From assembly GCF_030246925.1 (NCBI RefSeq), contig NZ_CP126740.1:992001-1056000 (forward strand): a stretch of DNA of 64,000 bases, written 5' to 3'. This DNA is from Microbacterium sp. zg-Y625 (GTDB lineage: Bacteria; Actinomycetota; Actinomycetes; Actinomycetales; Microbacteriaceae). Of this stretch, positions 55,622 through 64,000 are shown in pieces; positions within the stretch are counted from its first letter, which is position 1; the number at the start of each line of letters is the position of its first letter. Below the pieces are notes generated by a model. That model worked only from the letters and a program-made list of their open reading frames with translations, ran no database searches and was not told the DNA's origin. The position numbers and the translations under genes were made by a program.

Positions 55622-55724
55622 CACCCGTTTGAGGTGCTACGCGTCCACTGAGTGGTTCTCGATGTACGGTCGAGAACCGCATAACAACAATCTTTTGTTG
55701 TGTGCAGACTGAAACATCAATAGT
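55622..55724 (+). other. 23S-5S spacer
   Basis: About 100 nt, AT-rich in part. GTGGTTCTCGATGTACGGTCGAGAACCGCAT (55653-55683) contains a stem (GGTTCTCGA with TCGAGAACC), a probable processing site. Confidence 0.6.
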
Positions 55725-55842
55725 GTTTCGGCGGCCATAGCGAGAGGGAAACGCCCGGTCCCATACCGAACCCGGAAGCTAAGCCTCTCAGCGCCGATGG
55801 TACTGCAGGGGGGACCCTGTGGGAGAGTAGGACACCGCCGGA
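55725..55842 (+). rRNA. rrf: 5S ribosomal RNA
   Basis: About 118 nt. GGCGGCCATAGCGAGAGGGAAACGCCCGG, CCATACCGAACCCGGAAG and GAGAGTAGGACACCGCCGGAC are the conserved 5S parts. Confidence 0.96.
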
Positions 55843-55853
55843 CTTCTTCCGTG

Positions 55854-55883
55854 AAATGGCCACCCAGAGTTGGGTGGCCATTT
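55854..55883 (+). terminator. rrn terminator
   Basis: Perfect 13-bp stem AAATGGCCACCCA (55854-55866) with TGGGTGGCCATTT (55871-55883), tetraloop GAGT, then CTCGTT. Confidence 0.9.
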
Positions 55884-55915
55884 CTCGTTAACAAAGCAAT
55901 AGGGAAGGAGCCGAG

Positions 55916-57859
55916 ATGACGGACGACAAGCGACCGGATGGCGAAGAGCGCCGGCGCCCCAAGCACGTGTCCGACGACCGGCGAAACTCGGGGGAGCGCA
56001 AGCCCTTCGTGAAGCGTGAGGGCGACCGCAAGCCGTTCCAGAAGCGCGACGGCGACCGCCGGCCCGCTGCGGGCGATGGTGAGCGGAAGTCGTACCCGCC
56101 CCGTGATGGTGAGCGGAAGTCGTACCCGCCGCGTGATGGTGAGCGTCGTCCCTACACGCCTCGCGATGGGGAGCGTAAGTCGTACCCGCCTCGCGATGGT
56201 GAGCGGAAGTCGTACCCGCCGCGTGATGGTGAGCGGAAGTCGTACCCGCCCCGTGATGGTGAGCGTCGTCCCTACACGCCTCGCGATGGGGAGCGTAAGT
56301 CGTACCCGCCCCGTGATGGGGAGCGTAAGTCGTACCCGCCGCGTGATGGTGAGCGGAAGTCGTACCCGCCCCGTGATGGCGAGCGCCGTCCCTACACGCC
56401 TCGTGATGGTGAGCGGAAGTCGTACCCGCCCCGCGATGGCGAGCGTCGGCCCTACACGCCTCGTGATGGTGAGCGTAAGTCCTACCCGCCCCGTGATGGT
56501 GAGCGGAAGTCGTACCCGCCTCGCGATGGTGAGCGTCGTGCCTACCCGCCGCGTGATGGTGAGCGTAAGTCGTACCCGCCTCGCGATGGCGAGCGTCGGC
56601 CTTACACCCCTCGCGACGGTGAGCGTAAGTCCTACCCGCCCCGCGATGGCGACCGCAAGCCGTACGCCAAGCGCGATGGCGGCGGGCGTCCGTTCGACGC
56701 GCGCGACGACCGCCGCGTGTCGCGTCCGCCGCAGGAGCAGCGTGAGTCCGGCCCGCACATCCCGGACGATGTCACCGCTGCCGACCTGCATCCTTCGGCG
56801 CGCAACGAGCTGAAGACCCTCAGCAAGGAGAACGCCGAGCAGGTCGGTCGACACCTCGCGATGGCAGCCATGCTTATCGACGAGGACCCGCAGCTGGCCC
56901 ACGAGCACGCTCTCGCCGCGATCCGTCGTGCCGGGCGTATCGCGGTCGCGCGGGAGACCGCCGCGATCACCGCTTACGCGATCGGGGACTTCGCCCTGGC
57001 GCTGCGAGAACTGCGGACGTACCGGCGCATCTCAGGTCGCGACGATCAGATCGCCCTCATGGTCGACAGCGAGCGCGGGGTGGGGCGCCCGGATCGGGCG
57101 CTCGAGCTCGGTCGCTCGGTCGACCGTGCGGCGCTGCCGACCCCGGCCCGGGTCGAACTCGCGATCGCGATGTCCGGCGCCCAGCTGGACCTCGGGCAGC
57201 CGCAGCGCGCGCTGGCGGAGTTGGACATTCCGGAGCTGGATCCTGACCGCGCCTTCGAATGGAGCCCGGCGCTCTTCGCCGCCCGTGCGACCGTGCTGGC
57301 AGAGCTCGGGCGGGACGAGGAGTCCGCCGAGTGGCAGCGTCGCGCGGTCGTCGCAGCCGAGGCGATCGACGCTGCTCTCGGGTCATCGGCCGACGAGGAG
57401 TACCAGATCGTCGACGAGGTGGAGGAGGTCGCGCTCGACCCCGAGGACGCTGTGGTCGCCGAGGCTGAGCCTGAGGCCGACGCTGAGGCTGAGGCTGAGG
57501 GCGACGCTGAGGCTGAGGGCGACGCTGAGGCTGAGGGCGACGCTGAGGCTGAGGGCGACGCTGAGGCTGAAGCTGAGGGCGACGCTGAGGCGGAGGCTGA
57601 GGGCGACGCTGAGGCGGAGGCTGAGGGCGACGCTGAGGCGGAGGCCGCGGCTTCGGAGTCGACGGCCACGCCCGTGGCGGCGCCCGACGGGGATGCCACC
57701 GACGACTCGGAATCGACGGCGGAGGAGCCTGCCCCTGTCGCGGAGCCCGAGACGGACTCGGACTCCGACTCGGACTCGGACTCGGACGAGACCATCGACC
57801 CGAAGAGCGAGACGCTGTTCGACGACGCCGCGCTCTCGGACGACACCCCGGAGAAGTGA
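55916..57859 (+). CDS. TPR-like protein with a 20-fold decapeptide repeat
   Basis: 647 residues. Residues 54-253 are 20 tandem decapeptides: DGERKSYPPR or DGERRPYTPR, with one RAYPPR and a degenerate last unit DGDRKPYAKR. They are highly basic, with one Tyr per unit. Residues about 285-490 form a helical TPR-like domain (HLAMAAMLIDEDPQLAHEHALAAIRRAGRIAVARETAAITAYAIGDFALALRELRTYRRI...). The rest is acidic: AEAEGD repeats, then (SD)n. By position it is the counterpart of mycobacterial Rv1691, which also precedes a HAD phosphatase and tlyA. Function unknown; the basic repeat suggests RNA or ribosome contact. GGAAGGAG lies 6-13 bp before the ATG. Confidence 0.85.
   Translation: MTDDKRPDGEERRRPKHVSDDRRNSGERKPFVKREGDRKPFQKRDGDRRPAAGDGERKSYPPRDGERKSYPPRDGERRPYTPRDGERKSYPPRDGERKSYPPRDGERKSYPPRDGERRPYTPRDGERKSYPPRDGERKSYPPRDGERKSYPPRDGERRPYTPRDGERKSYPPRDGERRPYTPRDGERKSYPPRDGERKSYPPRDGERRAYPPRDGERKSYPPRDGERRPYTPRDGERKSYPPRDGDRKPYAKRDGGGRPFDARDDRRVSRPPQEQRESGPHIPDDVTAADLHPSARNELKTLSKENAEQVGRHLAMAAMLIDEDPQLAHEHALAAIRRAGRIAVARETAAITAYAIGDFALALRELRTYRRISGRDDQIALMVDSERGVGRPDRALELGRSVDRAALPTPARVELAIAMSGAQLDLGQPQRALAELDIPELDPDRAFEWSPALFAARATVLAELGRDEESAEWQRRAVVAAEAIDAALGSSADEEYQIVDEVEEVALDPEDAVVAEAEPEADAEAEAEGDAEAEGDAEAEGDAEAEGDAEAEAEGDAEAEAEGDAEAEAEGDAEAEAAASESTATPVAAPDGDATDDSESTAEEPAPVAEPETDSDSDSDSDSDETIDPKSETLFDDAALSDDTPEK
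56075..56674 (+). repeat. 30-bp coding minisatellite, 20 units
   Basis: Each unit encodes one decapeptide of the protein above. Two unit types (K-S-Y-P-P and R-P-Y-T-P) alternate in higher-order blocks; units 4-7 and 8-11 are the same four-unit pattern, which indicates duplication of 120-bp blocks. Third positions vary (CGT/CGC, GGT/GGG/GGC), so the units are not all recent copies. Confidence 0.95.
57461..57650 (+). repeat. Acidic AEAEGD coding repeat
   Basis: Tandem GACGCTGAGGCTGAGGGC-type units encode an Ala/Glu/Gly/Asp tract. It includes an older GCGGAG version and a GCTGAG version of the same codons, and is followed by an SD dipeptide run at about 57754-57788. Confidence 0.9.
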
Positions 57860-58896
57860 TGGCGCTGTTCTCGCGCAACACCACCCCGTCCCCGCTCGAC
57901 GGCGTCGATGTCGTGCTGGCCGACCTCGACGGCGTCGTCTACGCCGGACCCGGCCCGCTTCCGCACGCGGTGGAGAGCCTGGTGCGCGCCGGCCAGACCC
58001 GGCGGCTCGGCTACATCACCAACAACGCGTCGCGCACCGACGCCACCGTGGCGAGCCACCTGCGCGAACTCGGTCTGTCTTCGACCGAACCCGAGGACGT
58101 CGTGACGAGTCCGCAGGCGGCCATGCGCCTGCTGCGGGAGCGCGTGGCGCCCGGCTCGCGCATCCTCGTCGTGGGTGGGGACGGTCTGACGGTCGAGGTG
58201 GAGAAGGCGGGCTACGCGGTCACGCGCAGTGCGGACGACTCTCCCGCCGCCGTCGTGCAGGGGTTCGCCCCCGACGTCGGGTGGCAGCACCTGGCCGAAG
58301 CGGCGTACGCCCTGGCGCGGCCCGAGGACGAGGGCGGCATCCCATGGATCGCCACCAACACCGACTGGACGATCCCGCAGGCGCGAGGCCTGGCTCCGGG
58401 CAACGGCACCCTGGTCTCGGCCGTGCACACCGCGGTCGGCCGGCTTGCGGTCGTGGCGGGCAAGCCGGAGCGTCCGATCTTCGACGAGGCCGTCGCGCGG
58501 TTCGGCGCGTCGAGCCCGCTGTTCCTCGGCGACCGCCTCGACACCGACATCGCGGGGGCTCAGGCCGCCGGCATCCCGTCGGTGCTCGTCCTCACGGGTG
58601 TGGACCGGCCCAAGCACGTGTTGGCCGCGCCGCCGCATTCGCGGCCCACCTACATCCTGGGCGACCTGCGCGAGCTGCACGAGCCGTACCCCGAGGTGAA
58701 GACCAAGGGCGACACCACCACCGTGCGCGACGCGGTGGTGCGCATCGACGGCCCCGACATCCATATCCTCTCCGAGGGTTCGCGCCCCATCGACCTCGTG
58801 CGTGCGGGTGCGGCGGCGATCTGGGCGACAGGCCGCGGCATCTTCGGGTTCCGGGTGCCGGAGCGGCTGTACGCCGACCCGTTCCACCGGCCCTGA
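57859..58896 (+). CDS. HAD-IIA family phosphatase
   Basis: 345 residues. Catalytic DLDGVVY (Asp22 and Asp24), the threonine motif YITNNASRTDATVASHLRELGL, Lys in VAGKPERPIFDEAV and FLGDRLDTDIAGAQAAG. NagD/pyridoxal-phosphatase type. By synteny it corresponds to mycobacterial Rv1692, reported as a glycerol-3-phosphate phosphatase; that substrate is an inference here. A C-terminal extension of about 80 residues follows the HAD fold. The ATG overlaps the previous stop by one base (TGATG-type). Confidence 0.9.
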   Translation: MALFSRNTTPSPLDGVDVVLADLDGVVYAGPGPLPHAVESLVRAGQTRRLGYITNNASRTDATVASHLRELGLSSTEPEDVVTSPQAAMRLLRERVAPGSRILVVGGDGLTVEVEKAGYAVTRSADDSPAAVVQGFAPDVGWQHLAEAAYALARPEDEGGIPWIATNTDWTIPQARGLAPGNGTLVSAVHTAVGRLAVVAGKPERPIFDEAVARFGASSPLFLGDRLDTDIAGAQAAGIPSVLVLTGVDRPKHVLAAPPHSRPTYILGDLRELHEPYPEVKTKGDTTTVRDAVVRIDGPDIHILSEGSRPIDLVRAGAAAIWATGRGIFGFRVPERLYADPFHRP

Positions 58897-58913
58897 TCCG
58901 GCGCACCAGCGCC

Positions 58914-58919
58914 TATCCT
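58914..58919 (+). promoter_or_regulatory. -10 TATCCT for the 60-residue gene
   Basis: Six bases before ATG 58926. This promoter would also drive tlyA, nadK and recN. Confidence 0.6.
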
Positions 58920-58925
58920 GGGGGC

Positions 58926-59108
58926 ATGTCGATGGATGCCGCGCCCGAGCCGTCCGCAGCCGAAACCGCGCAGCCGCGTGACGATCTGCTGTCGGCGCTC
59001 GAGGTGATCGAGGGGCAGCCGCTGGAGGAGCGGGCACAGGGGTACGCGGCGCTGCACGACGAACTGGCCCGCCGGCTGCAGTCCGGCCCGGCAGGCGCCT
59101 CGGCATGA
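58926..59108 (+). CDS. Small conserved hypothetical protein
   Basis: 60 residues, acidic, one predicted amphipathic helix (DDLLSALEVIEGQPLEERAQGYAALHDELARRLQ). It overlaps tlyA by four bases (ATGA) and stands where mycobacteria carry the small gene Rv1693. Its coupling to tlyA and clear -10 make it a real gene; function unknown. Confidence 0.8.
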   Translation: MSMDAAPEPSAAETAQPRDDLLSALEVIEGQPLEERAQGYAALHDELARRLQSGPAGASA

Positions 59109-59905
59109 CGGAGCGCCTCGATGCGGCCGTCGCCGCGCGCGGGCTCGCGCGCTCGCGAACGCACGCCGCGCAGCTGATCGCTGCAGGCCTCGTGAGCGTC
59201 GACGGGCACCCGCTCGTGAAGGCCTCCGCACGGGTGGGAGAGGATGCTGCGATCACCGTCGCGGCATCCGATCACTACGTCAGCCGCGCGGCGCACAAGC
59301 TGATCGCCGCCCTCGACGCGTTCGGCGTCGACGTGCAGCACCGGACGGCGCTGGACATGGGGGCGTCCACCGGAGGATTCACGCAGGTGCTGCGCGAGCG
59401 AGGCGCGCACCCTGTGCTCGCCGTCGACGTCGGCCACGGTCAGCTCGCCGCGCCCGTCGCCGCCGACCCGGGGGTGCACGCGGTCGAGGGGTTCAACGTT
59501 CGACACATGACTCCCGAGAGCCTCGCGGCAGCATCCGGCGTCGACGACGCGCCGTCGGTGGTCACCGGGGACCTGTCGTTCATCTCGCTCTCGCACGTGC
59601 TGCCGGCCGTCGCGGCCGTCTGCACCCCGGATGCCGACATCGTGCTGCTTATCAAGCCGCAGTTCGAGGTGGGGCGCACCGGCGTGCGGGAGGGGCTCGT
59701 CAAGAACGCGGGGCTCCGCGCCGACGCCGTCGCCGGCGTGCTGTGGGCGGCATGGGACGCGGGGCTCGGCACCTGCGGGCTCATCTCCTCGCCGATCGCC
59801 GGTACGCACGGCAACGCGGAGTATCTCGTGCATCTGCGTCCGGGGGCGGACGGCAATCCGACAGAATGGTTGGGCACCGTGAACCGACTGGCGGAGATCG
59901 AATGA
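59105..59905 (+). CDS. tlyA: TlyA-type rRNA 2'-O-methyltransferase
   Basis: 266 residues. N-terminal S4 RNA-binding domain (ERLDAAVAARGLARSRTHAAQLIAAGLVSVDG), then an FtsJ-type methyltransferase: ALDMGASTGGFTQVLRERGA, a catalytic Lys in SRAAHKL and KPQFEVGR. In mycobacteria the enzyme methylates 16S C1409 and 23S C1920 and is required for capreomycin susceptibility. Overlaps both neighbours by ATGA. Confidence 0.94.
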   Translation: MTERLDAAVAARGLARSRTHAAQLIAAGLVSVDGHPLVKASARVGEDAAITVAASDHYVSRAAHKLIAALDAFGVDVQHRTALDMGASTGGFTQVLRERGAHPVLAVDVGHGQLAAPVAADPGVHAVEGFNVRHMTPESLAAASGVDDAPSVVTGDLSFISLSHVLPAVAAVCTPDADIVLLIKPQFEVGRTGVREGLVKNAGLRADAVAGVLWAAWDAGLGTCGLISSPIAGTHGNAEYLVHLRPGADGNPTEWLGTVNRLAEIE

Positions 59906-60831
59906 CGCAGCCTCAGCGACACATCCTCGTCGTCGTCAACGCCCACCGCGGCGACAACGCCGACGCCGCGCAGCGCGTCTTCCACGCCCTGCAGTCCGCC
60001 GGGGCCCAGCCGGTCGCGACGCCCGAGGACCGCGCCGATCTGCAGGGCATCGACCTCTCCGGCGTCGCCACGCTCGGCGGCGACGTCGCGGTCGACGACA
60101 TCGAGCTGGCCATCGTGCTCGGCGGCGACGGCACGATCCTGCGGGCAGCCGAACTCGTCCGCGAGGGCACCGCCCCCGTGCTGGGCGTGAACATGGGCCA
60201 CGTCGGCTTTCTGGCCGAGATCGAACGCGACGACATGGACGACGCGGTGCGTCGCGTGATCGACCGCGATTACGTCGTCGAGGAGCGCATGGCCCTGTCG
60301 GTGCGCATCAAGGATGCCGCCAACACGGTGATCTACGAGACGTGGGCGCTGAACGAGGCCACCGTCGAGAAGGCGAGCCGGGAGCGGATGCTCGAGGTCG
60401 TCATGGAGATCGACGGCCGCCCGCTGTCGTCGTTCGGCTGCGACGGCGTAGTGGTGTCGACCCCCACCGGATCGACGGCGTACAACTTCTCGGGCGGCGG
60501 ACCCGTGGTGTGGCCGACCGTCGAGGCGATCACGGTCGTTCCGCTGTCTGCTCACGCTCTCTTCGCCCGCCCCTTGGTCGTCAGCCCCGAGGCGGCGGTT
60601 GCGATCGAGGTGCTCGAGCGCAACAACGGCCTCGGCGTGCTGTGGTGCGATGGGCGGCGCTCCCACGATCTGCCGCCGGGCGCCCGCGTGGTCGTGCGCC
60701 GTTCCGCCGACCCGGTGCGCCTGGCGCGGCTGCATCCGGCGGCGTTCACCGACCGGCTCGTGCGCAAGTTCCAGCTGCCCGTGACCGGCTGGCGGGGACC
60801 CGTCGGCCCCGTCGATGCGGAGGCCCCGTGA
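59902..60831 (+). CDS. nadK: NAD kinase
   Basis: Phosphorylates NAD to NADP. 309 residues. GGDGTIL at 74-80 (catalytic Asp), GVNMGHVGFLAEI, NEATVEKA, and the glycine-rich VVVSTPTGSTAYNFSGGGPVVWP. ATG 59902 is in the tlyA stop. Confidence 0.96.
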   Translation: MTQPQRHILVVVNAHRGDNADAAQRVFHALQSAGAQPVATPEDRADLQGIDLSGVATLGGDVAVDDIELAIVLGGDGTILRAAELVREGTAPVLGVNMGHVGFLAEIERDDMDDAVRRVIDRDYVVEERMALSVRIKDAANTVIYETWALNEATVEKASRERMLEVVMEIDGRPLSSFGCDGVVVSTPTGSTAYNFSGGGPVVWPTVEAITVVPLSAHALFARPLVVSPEAAVAIEVLERNNGLGVLWCDGRRSHDLPPGARVVVRRSADPVRLARLHPAAFTDRLVRKFQLPVTGWRGPVGPVDAEAP

Positions 60832-60859
60832 GCATCGCGGTGTCGTGCGAGGTGCCGCG

Positions 60860-62563
60860 ATGATCGAGGAGATTCGCCTGCGCGACCTCGGCGTCATCGC
60901 CCAGGCGACGCTGCCGATGGGACCGGGGTTCACCGCGATCACCGGCGAGACCGGCGCGGGCAAGACGATGGTCGTCACGGGCCTGGGGCTGCTGCTCGGC
61001 CAGCGCGCCGACTCCGGCGCCGTGCGCTCGGGCGCCGCCCAGGCGTCGGTCGAGGGCACCTGGATCGTCCCGCAGGACGGAACCGTCGCAGAACGCGTGC
61101 GGGAGGCGGGGGGAGACCTCGAGCCCATCGGCGAGGGCGACGCCGAGCTGTACCTGGGGCGGACGCTCTCGAGTGAGGGTCGCAGCCGGGCGACGGTGGG
61201 CGGACGCACCGCGCCCGCGGGTGTGCTCGCGGACCTCGCCGACCAGCTCGTCGTCGTCCACGGCCAGTCGGACCAGCTGAGGCTGCGCTCTGCCGTCGCG
61301 CAGCGCGAGGCCCTCGACAGGTTCGGCGGGGCGCCGGTCGCCGCCGCCCTCGCGGACTACCGCGCGGCATACGACACCTGGCGGGCGCTGGACGCCGAGC
61401 TGACGACCCTCACCGGCGACCGCGACGCCCGCGCCCGCGAAGCCGAGGAACTGCGCCTGCTGCTGGCCGACATCGAGCGGGTCGACCCCCAGCCGGGGGA
61501 GGACGAGGACCTGACGCGTCGGGCCGAGCGCCTCGCGCACGCCGAGGACCTGCGCGTGGCGGCGGCGACCGCCCACGCGGCGCTGTCGACCGACGACGAT
61601 GCGCCCGACGTCGTGGCACTGGCCGCTGAGGCGCGGCGGGCACTGGAGCGCGCCGCCGACCGCGACGAGTCGCTTGCCGCCCTTGCCGAGCAGGCGGCCG
61701 ACATCGGGTACCGCGCCGTGGACCTCGCCCAGTCGCTGTCCGGTTACCTCGCCGACCTCGATGAGACAGGCCCGCAGGAACTCGCCCTGGTCGAGGAGCG
61801 GCGGGCCGAGCTCGCGACGCTGTCTCGCGTGCACGGCTCGGTGGATGCCGCGATCGAGCTGCTGCGCACCGGCTCCGCCCGCCTGGCCGAACTCGACGAC
61901 GACGGCGACCGGGTCGAGCGCCTCGCGCAGGAGCGCGACGCCGCGGCATCCGTGCTCGACGCCGCCGCCGACACCCTGACCGCCGCCCGCACCGATGCCG
62001 CGGAGCGACTCGGCGCGGCGGTCACCGCAGAGCTGCGCGCCCTCGCGCTGCCCGACGCCCGCCTCGCGGTGCAGGTCGCGCCGGGGTCGCCCTCCGCCGC
62101 CGGGCGCGACGACGTGACGATCCTCCTCGCCCCGCACCCCGGAGCCGAGCCTCGGCCGGTCGCCAAGGGCGCCTCGGGCGGCGAGCTCAGCCGCGTCATG
62201 CTGGCGCTCGAGGTGGTCATCGCCGCCACCGACCCCGTGCCCACATTCGTCTTCGACGAGGTGGATGCCGGCATCGGCGGAGCGGCCGCGATCGAGGTGG
62301 GACGTCGCCTGGCGCGCCTGGCCGAATCGTCTCAGGTCGTGGTGGTCACCCACCTGGCGCAGGTCGCCGCCTTCGCCGGCAACCACCTCACCGTCGTGAA
62401 GGCCAACGACGGGTCGGTCACCGCCTCGAGCGTGAGACGATTGGAGGGCGCCGACCGAGAAGCCGAGATGGCCCGACTGCTGTCGGGAATGGCCGATTCC
62501 GAGGCGGCGCTCACCCACGCACGCGAACTGCTCAGCCTCGGCGGCGCAGGACTGATAGGATGA
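60860..62563 (+). CDS. recN: DNA repair protein RecN
   Basis: SMC-like ATPase that tethers broken ends. 567 residues from ATG 60860. Walker A ITGETGAGKTMVVTGL near 27-42, long coiled-coil arms (about 160-360), signature KGASGGELSRVMLALEVV and Walker B TFVFDEVDAGIGG near the C terminus. It is often SOS-controlled, but no LexA box was recognised in the 28-bp gap or the end of nadK. Usual order tlyA-nadK-recN. Confidence 0.95.
   Translation: MIEEIRLRDLGVIAQATLPMGPGFTAITGETGAGKTMVVTGLGLLLGQRADSGAVRSGAAQASVEGTWIVPQDGTVAERVREAGGDLEPIGEGDAELYLGRTLSSEGRSRATVGGRTAPAGVLADLADQLVVVHGQSDQLRLRSAVAQREALDRFGGAPVAAALADYRAAYDTWRALDAELTTLTGDRDARAREAEELRLLLADIERVDPQPGEDEDLTRRAERLAHAEDLRVAAATAHAALSTDDDAPDVVALAAEARRALERAADRDESLAALAEQAADIGYRAVDLAQSLSGYLADLDETGPQELALVEERRAELATLSRVHGSVDAAIELLRTGSARLAELDDDGDRVERLAQERDAAASVLDAAADTLTAARTDAAERLGAAVTAELRALALPDARLAVQVAPGSPSAAGRDDVTILLAPHPGAEPRPVAKGASGGELSRVMLALEVVIAATDPVPTFVFDEVDAGIGGAAAIEVGRRLARLAESSQVVVVTHLAQVAAFAGNHLTVVKANDGSVTASSVRRLEGADREAEMARLLSGMADSEAALTHARELLSLGGAGLIG
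62556..62561 (+). promoter_or_regulatory. -10 TAGGAT for pyrG
   Basis: Eight bases before GTG 62570, partly overlapping the recN stop region. Confidence 0.5.

Positions 62564-64000
<1,437 letters not shown>

Noticed and set aside
56016..56813. Alternative frame of the decapeptide repeat (MVSGSRTRP repeats) as a second protein
   Set aside because: It is the +1-frame reading of the minisatellite without a ribosome binding site. The main frame has conserved flanking domains and a proper start.

Overview
The window is a gene-dense, very GC-rich stretch of an actinobacterial chromosome. The 16S rRNA, the gene order thyA-folA, ftsK-pgsA-cinA-clgR-recA-recX-miaB-miaA-dapF-hflX, lexA next to a small LysM gene, pheST near argCJBDF, and TPR/HAD/tlyA/nadK/recN all point to Microbacteriaceae, most likely Microbacterium. 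Almost everything is housekeeping. thyA is cut at the left edge and pyrG at the right edge.

Layout. 1-5213: thymidylate/folate genes, an SDR, a Nudix hydrolase, dapA and RNase J. 5369-17734: ftsK, pgsA, cinA, a ClgR-type regulator, DUF3046, recA-recX behind an SOS box, the tRNA modification pair miaB-miaA, dapF, an RsmC-like methyltransferase on the opposite strand, and hflX. 17868-24701: an S9 peptidase, the methionine pair metF-metE behind a long leader, and lexA divergent from a LysM protein of the SOS division-inhibitor type. 24730-31726: hisC-B-H-priA, an SseB-like protein, DUF1844, infC-rpmI-rplT (infC starts with ATC) and an SpoU rRNA methylase. 31857-38868: a glutamate-type ABC transporter and pheST. 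39048-41297: an accessory pair (RecF/OLD-like AAA ATPase and an NAD-dependent epimerase). 41620-49393: argC-J-B-D-F, a membrane acyltransferase-like gene where argR-argG often lie, then argH. 49445-50089: a SatD-like protein with a C-terminal helix-turn-helix. 50289-55883: one complete rrn operon (16S-23S-5S, no spacer tRNA). 55916-64000: a TPR protein with a huge decapeptide repeat, a HAD phosphatase, a 60-residue protein, tlyA, nadK, recN and pyrG.

Two global features stand out. First, about twenty genes have a TANNNT -10 hexamer 6-9 bp in front of the start codon, so they are probably transcribed without a leader; genes inside operons are joined by ATGA/GTGA overlaps. Second, four intergenic spaces hold arrays of a 14-bp element (CGAGTGAGTATTCG) at an exact 20-bp period, 19 copies in all. 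Two arrays supply the stop codon of the upstream gene, one space has head-to-head copies that form a perfect hairpin, and three arrays border the accessory ATPase/epimerase pair. I recognise no described family for this element, and it is the best candidate here for something new. Other points of interest are a 16-bp hairpin immediately downstream of the SOS promoter of the LysM gene, a cyclase-like motif set in the SatD protein, and over-representation of GGATGCCG.
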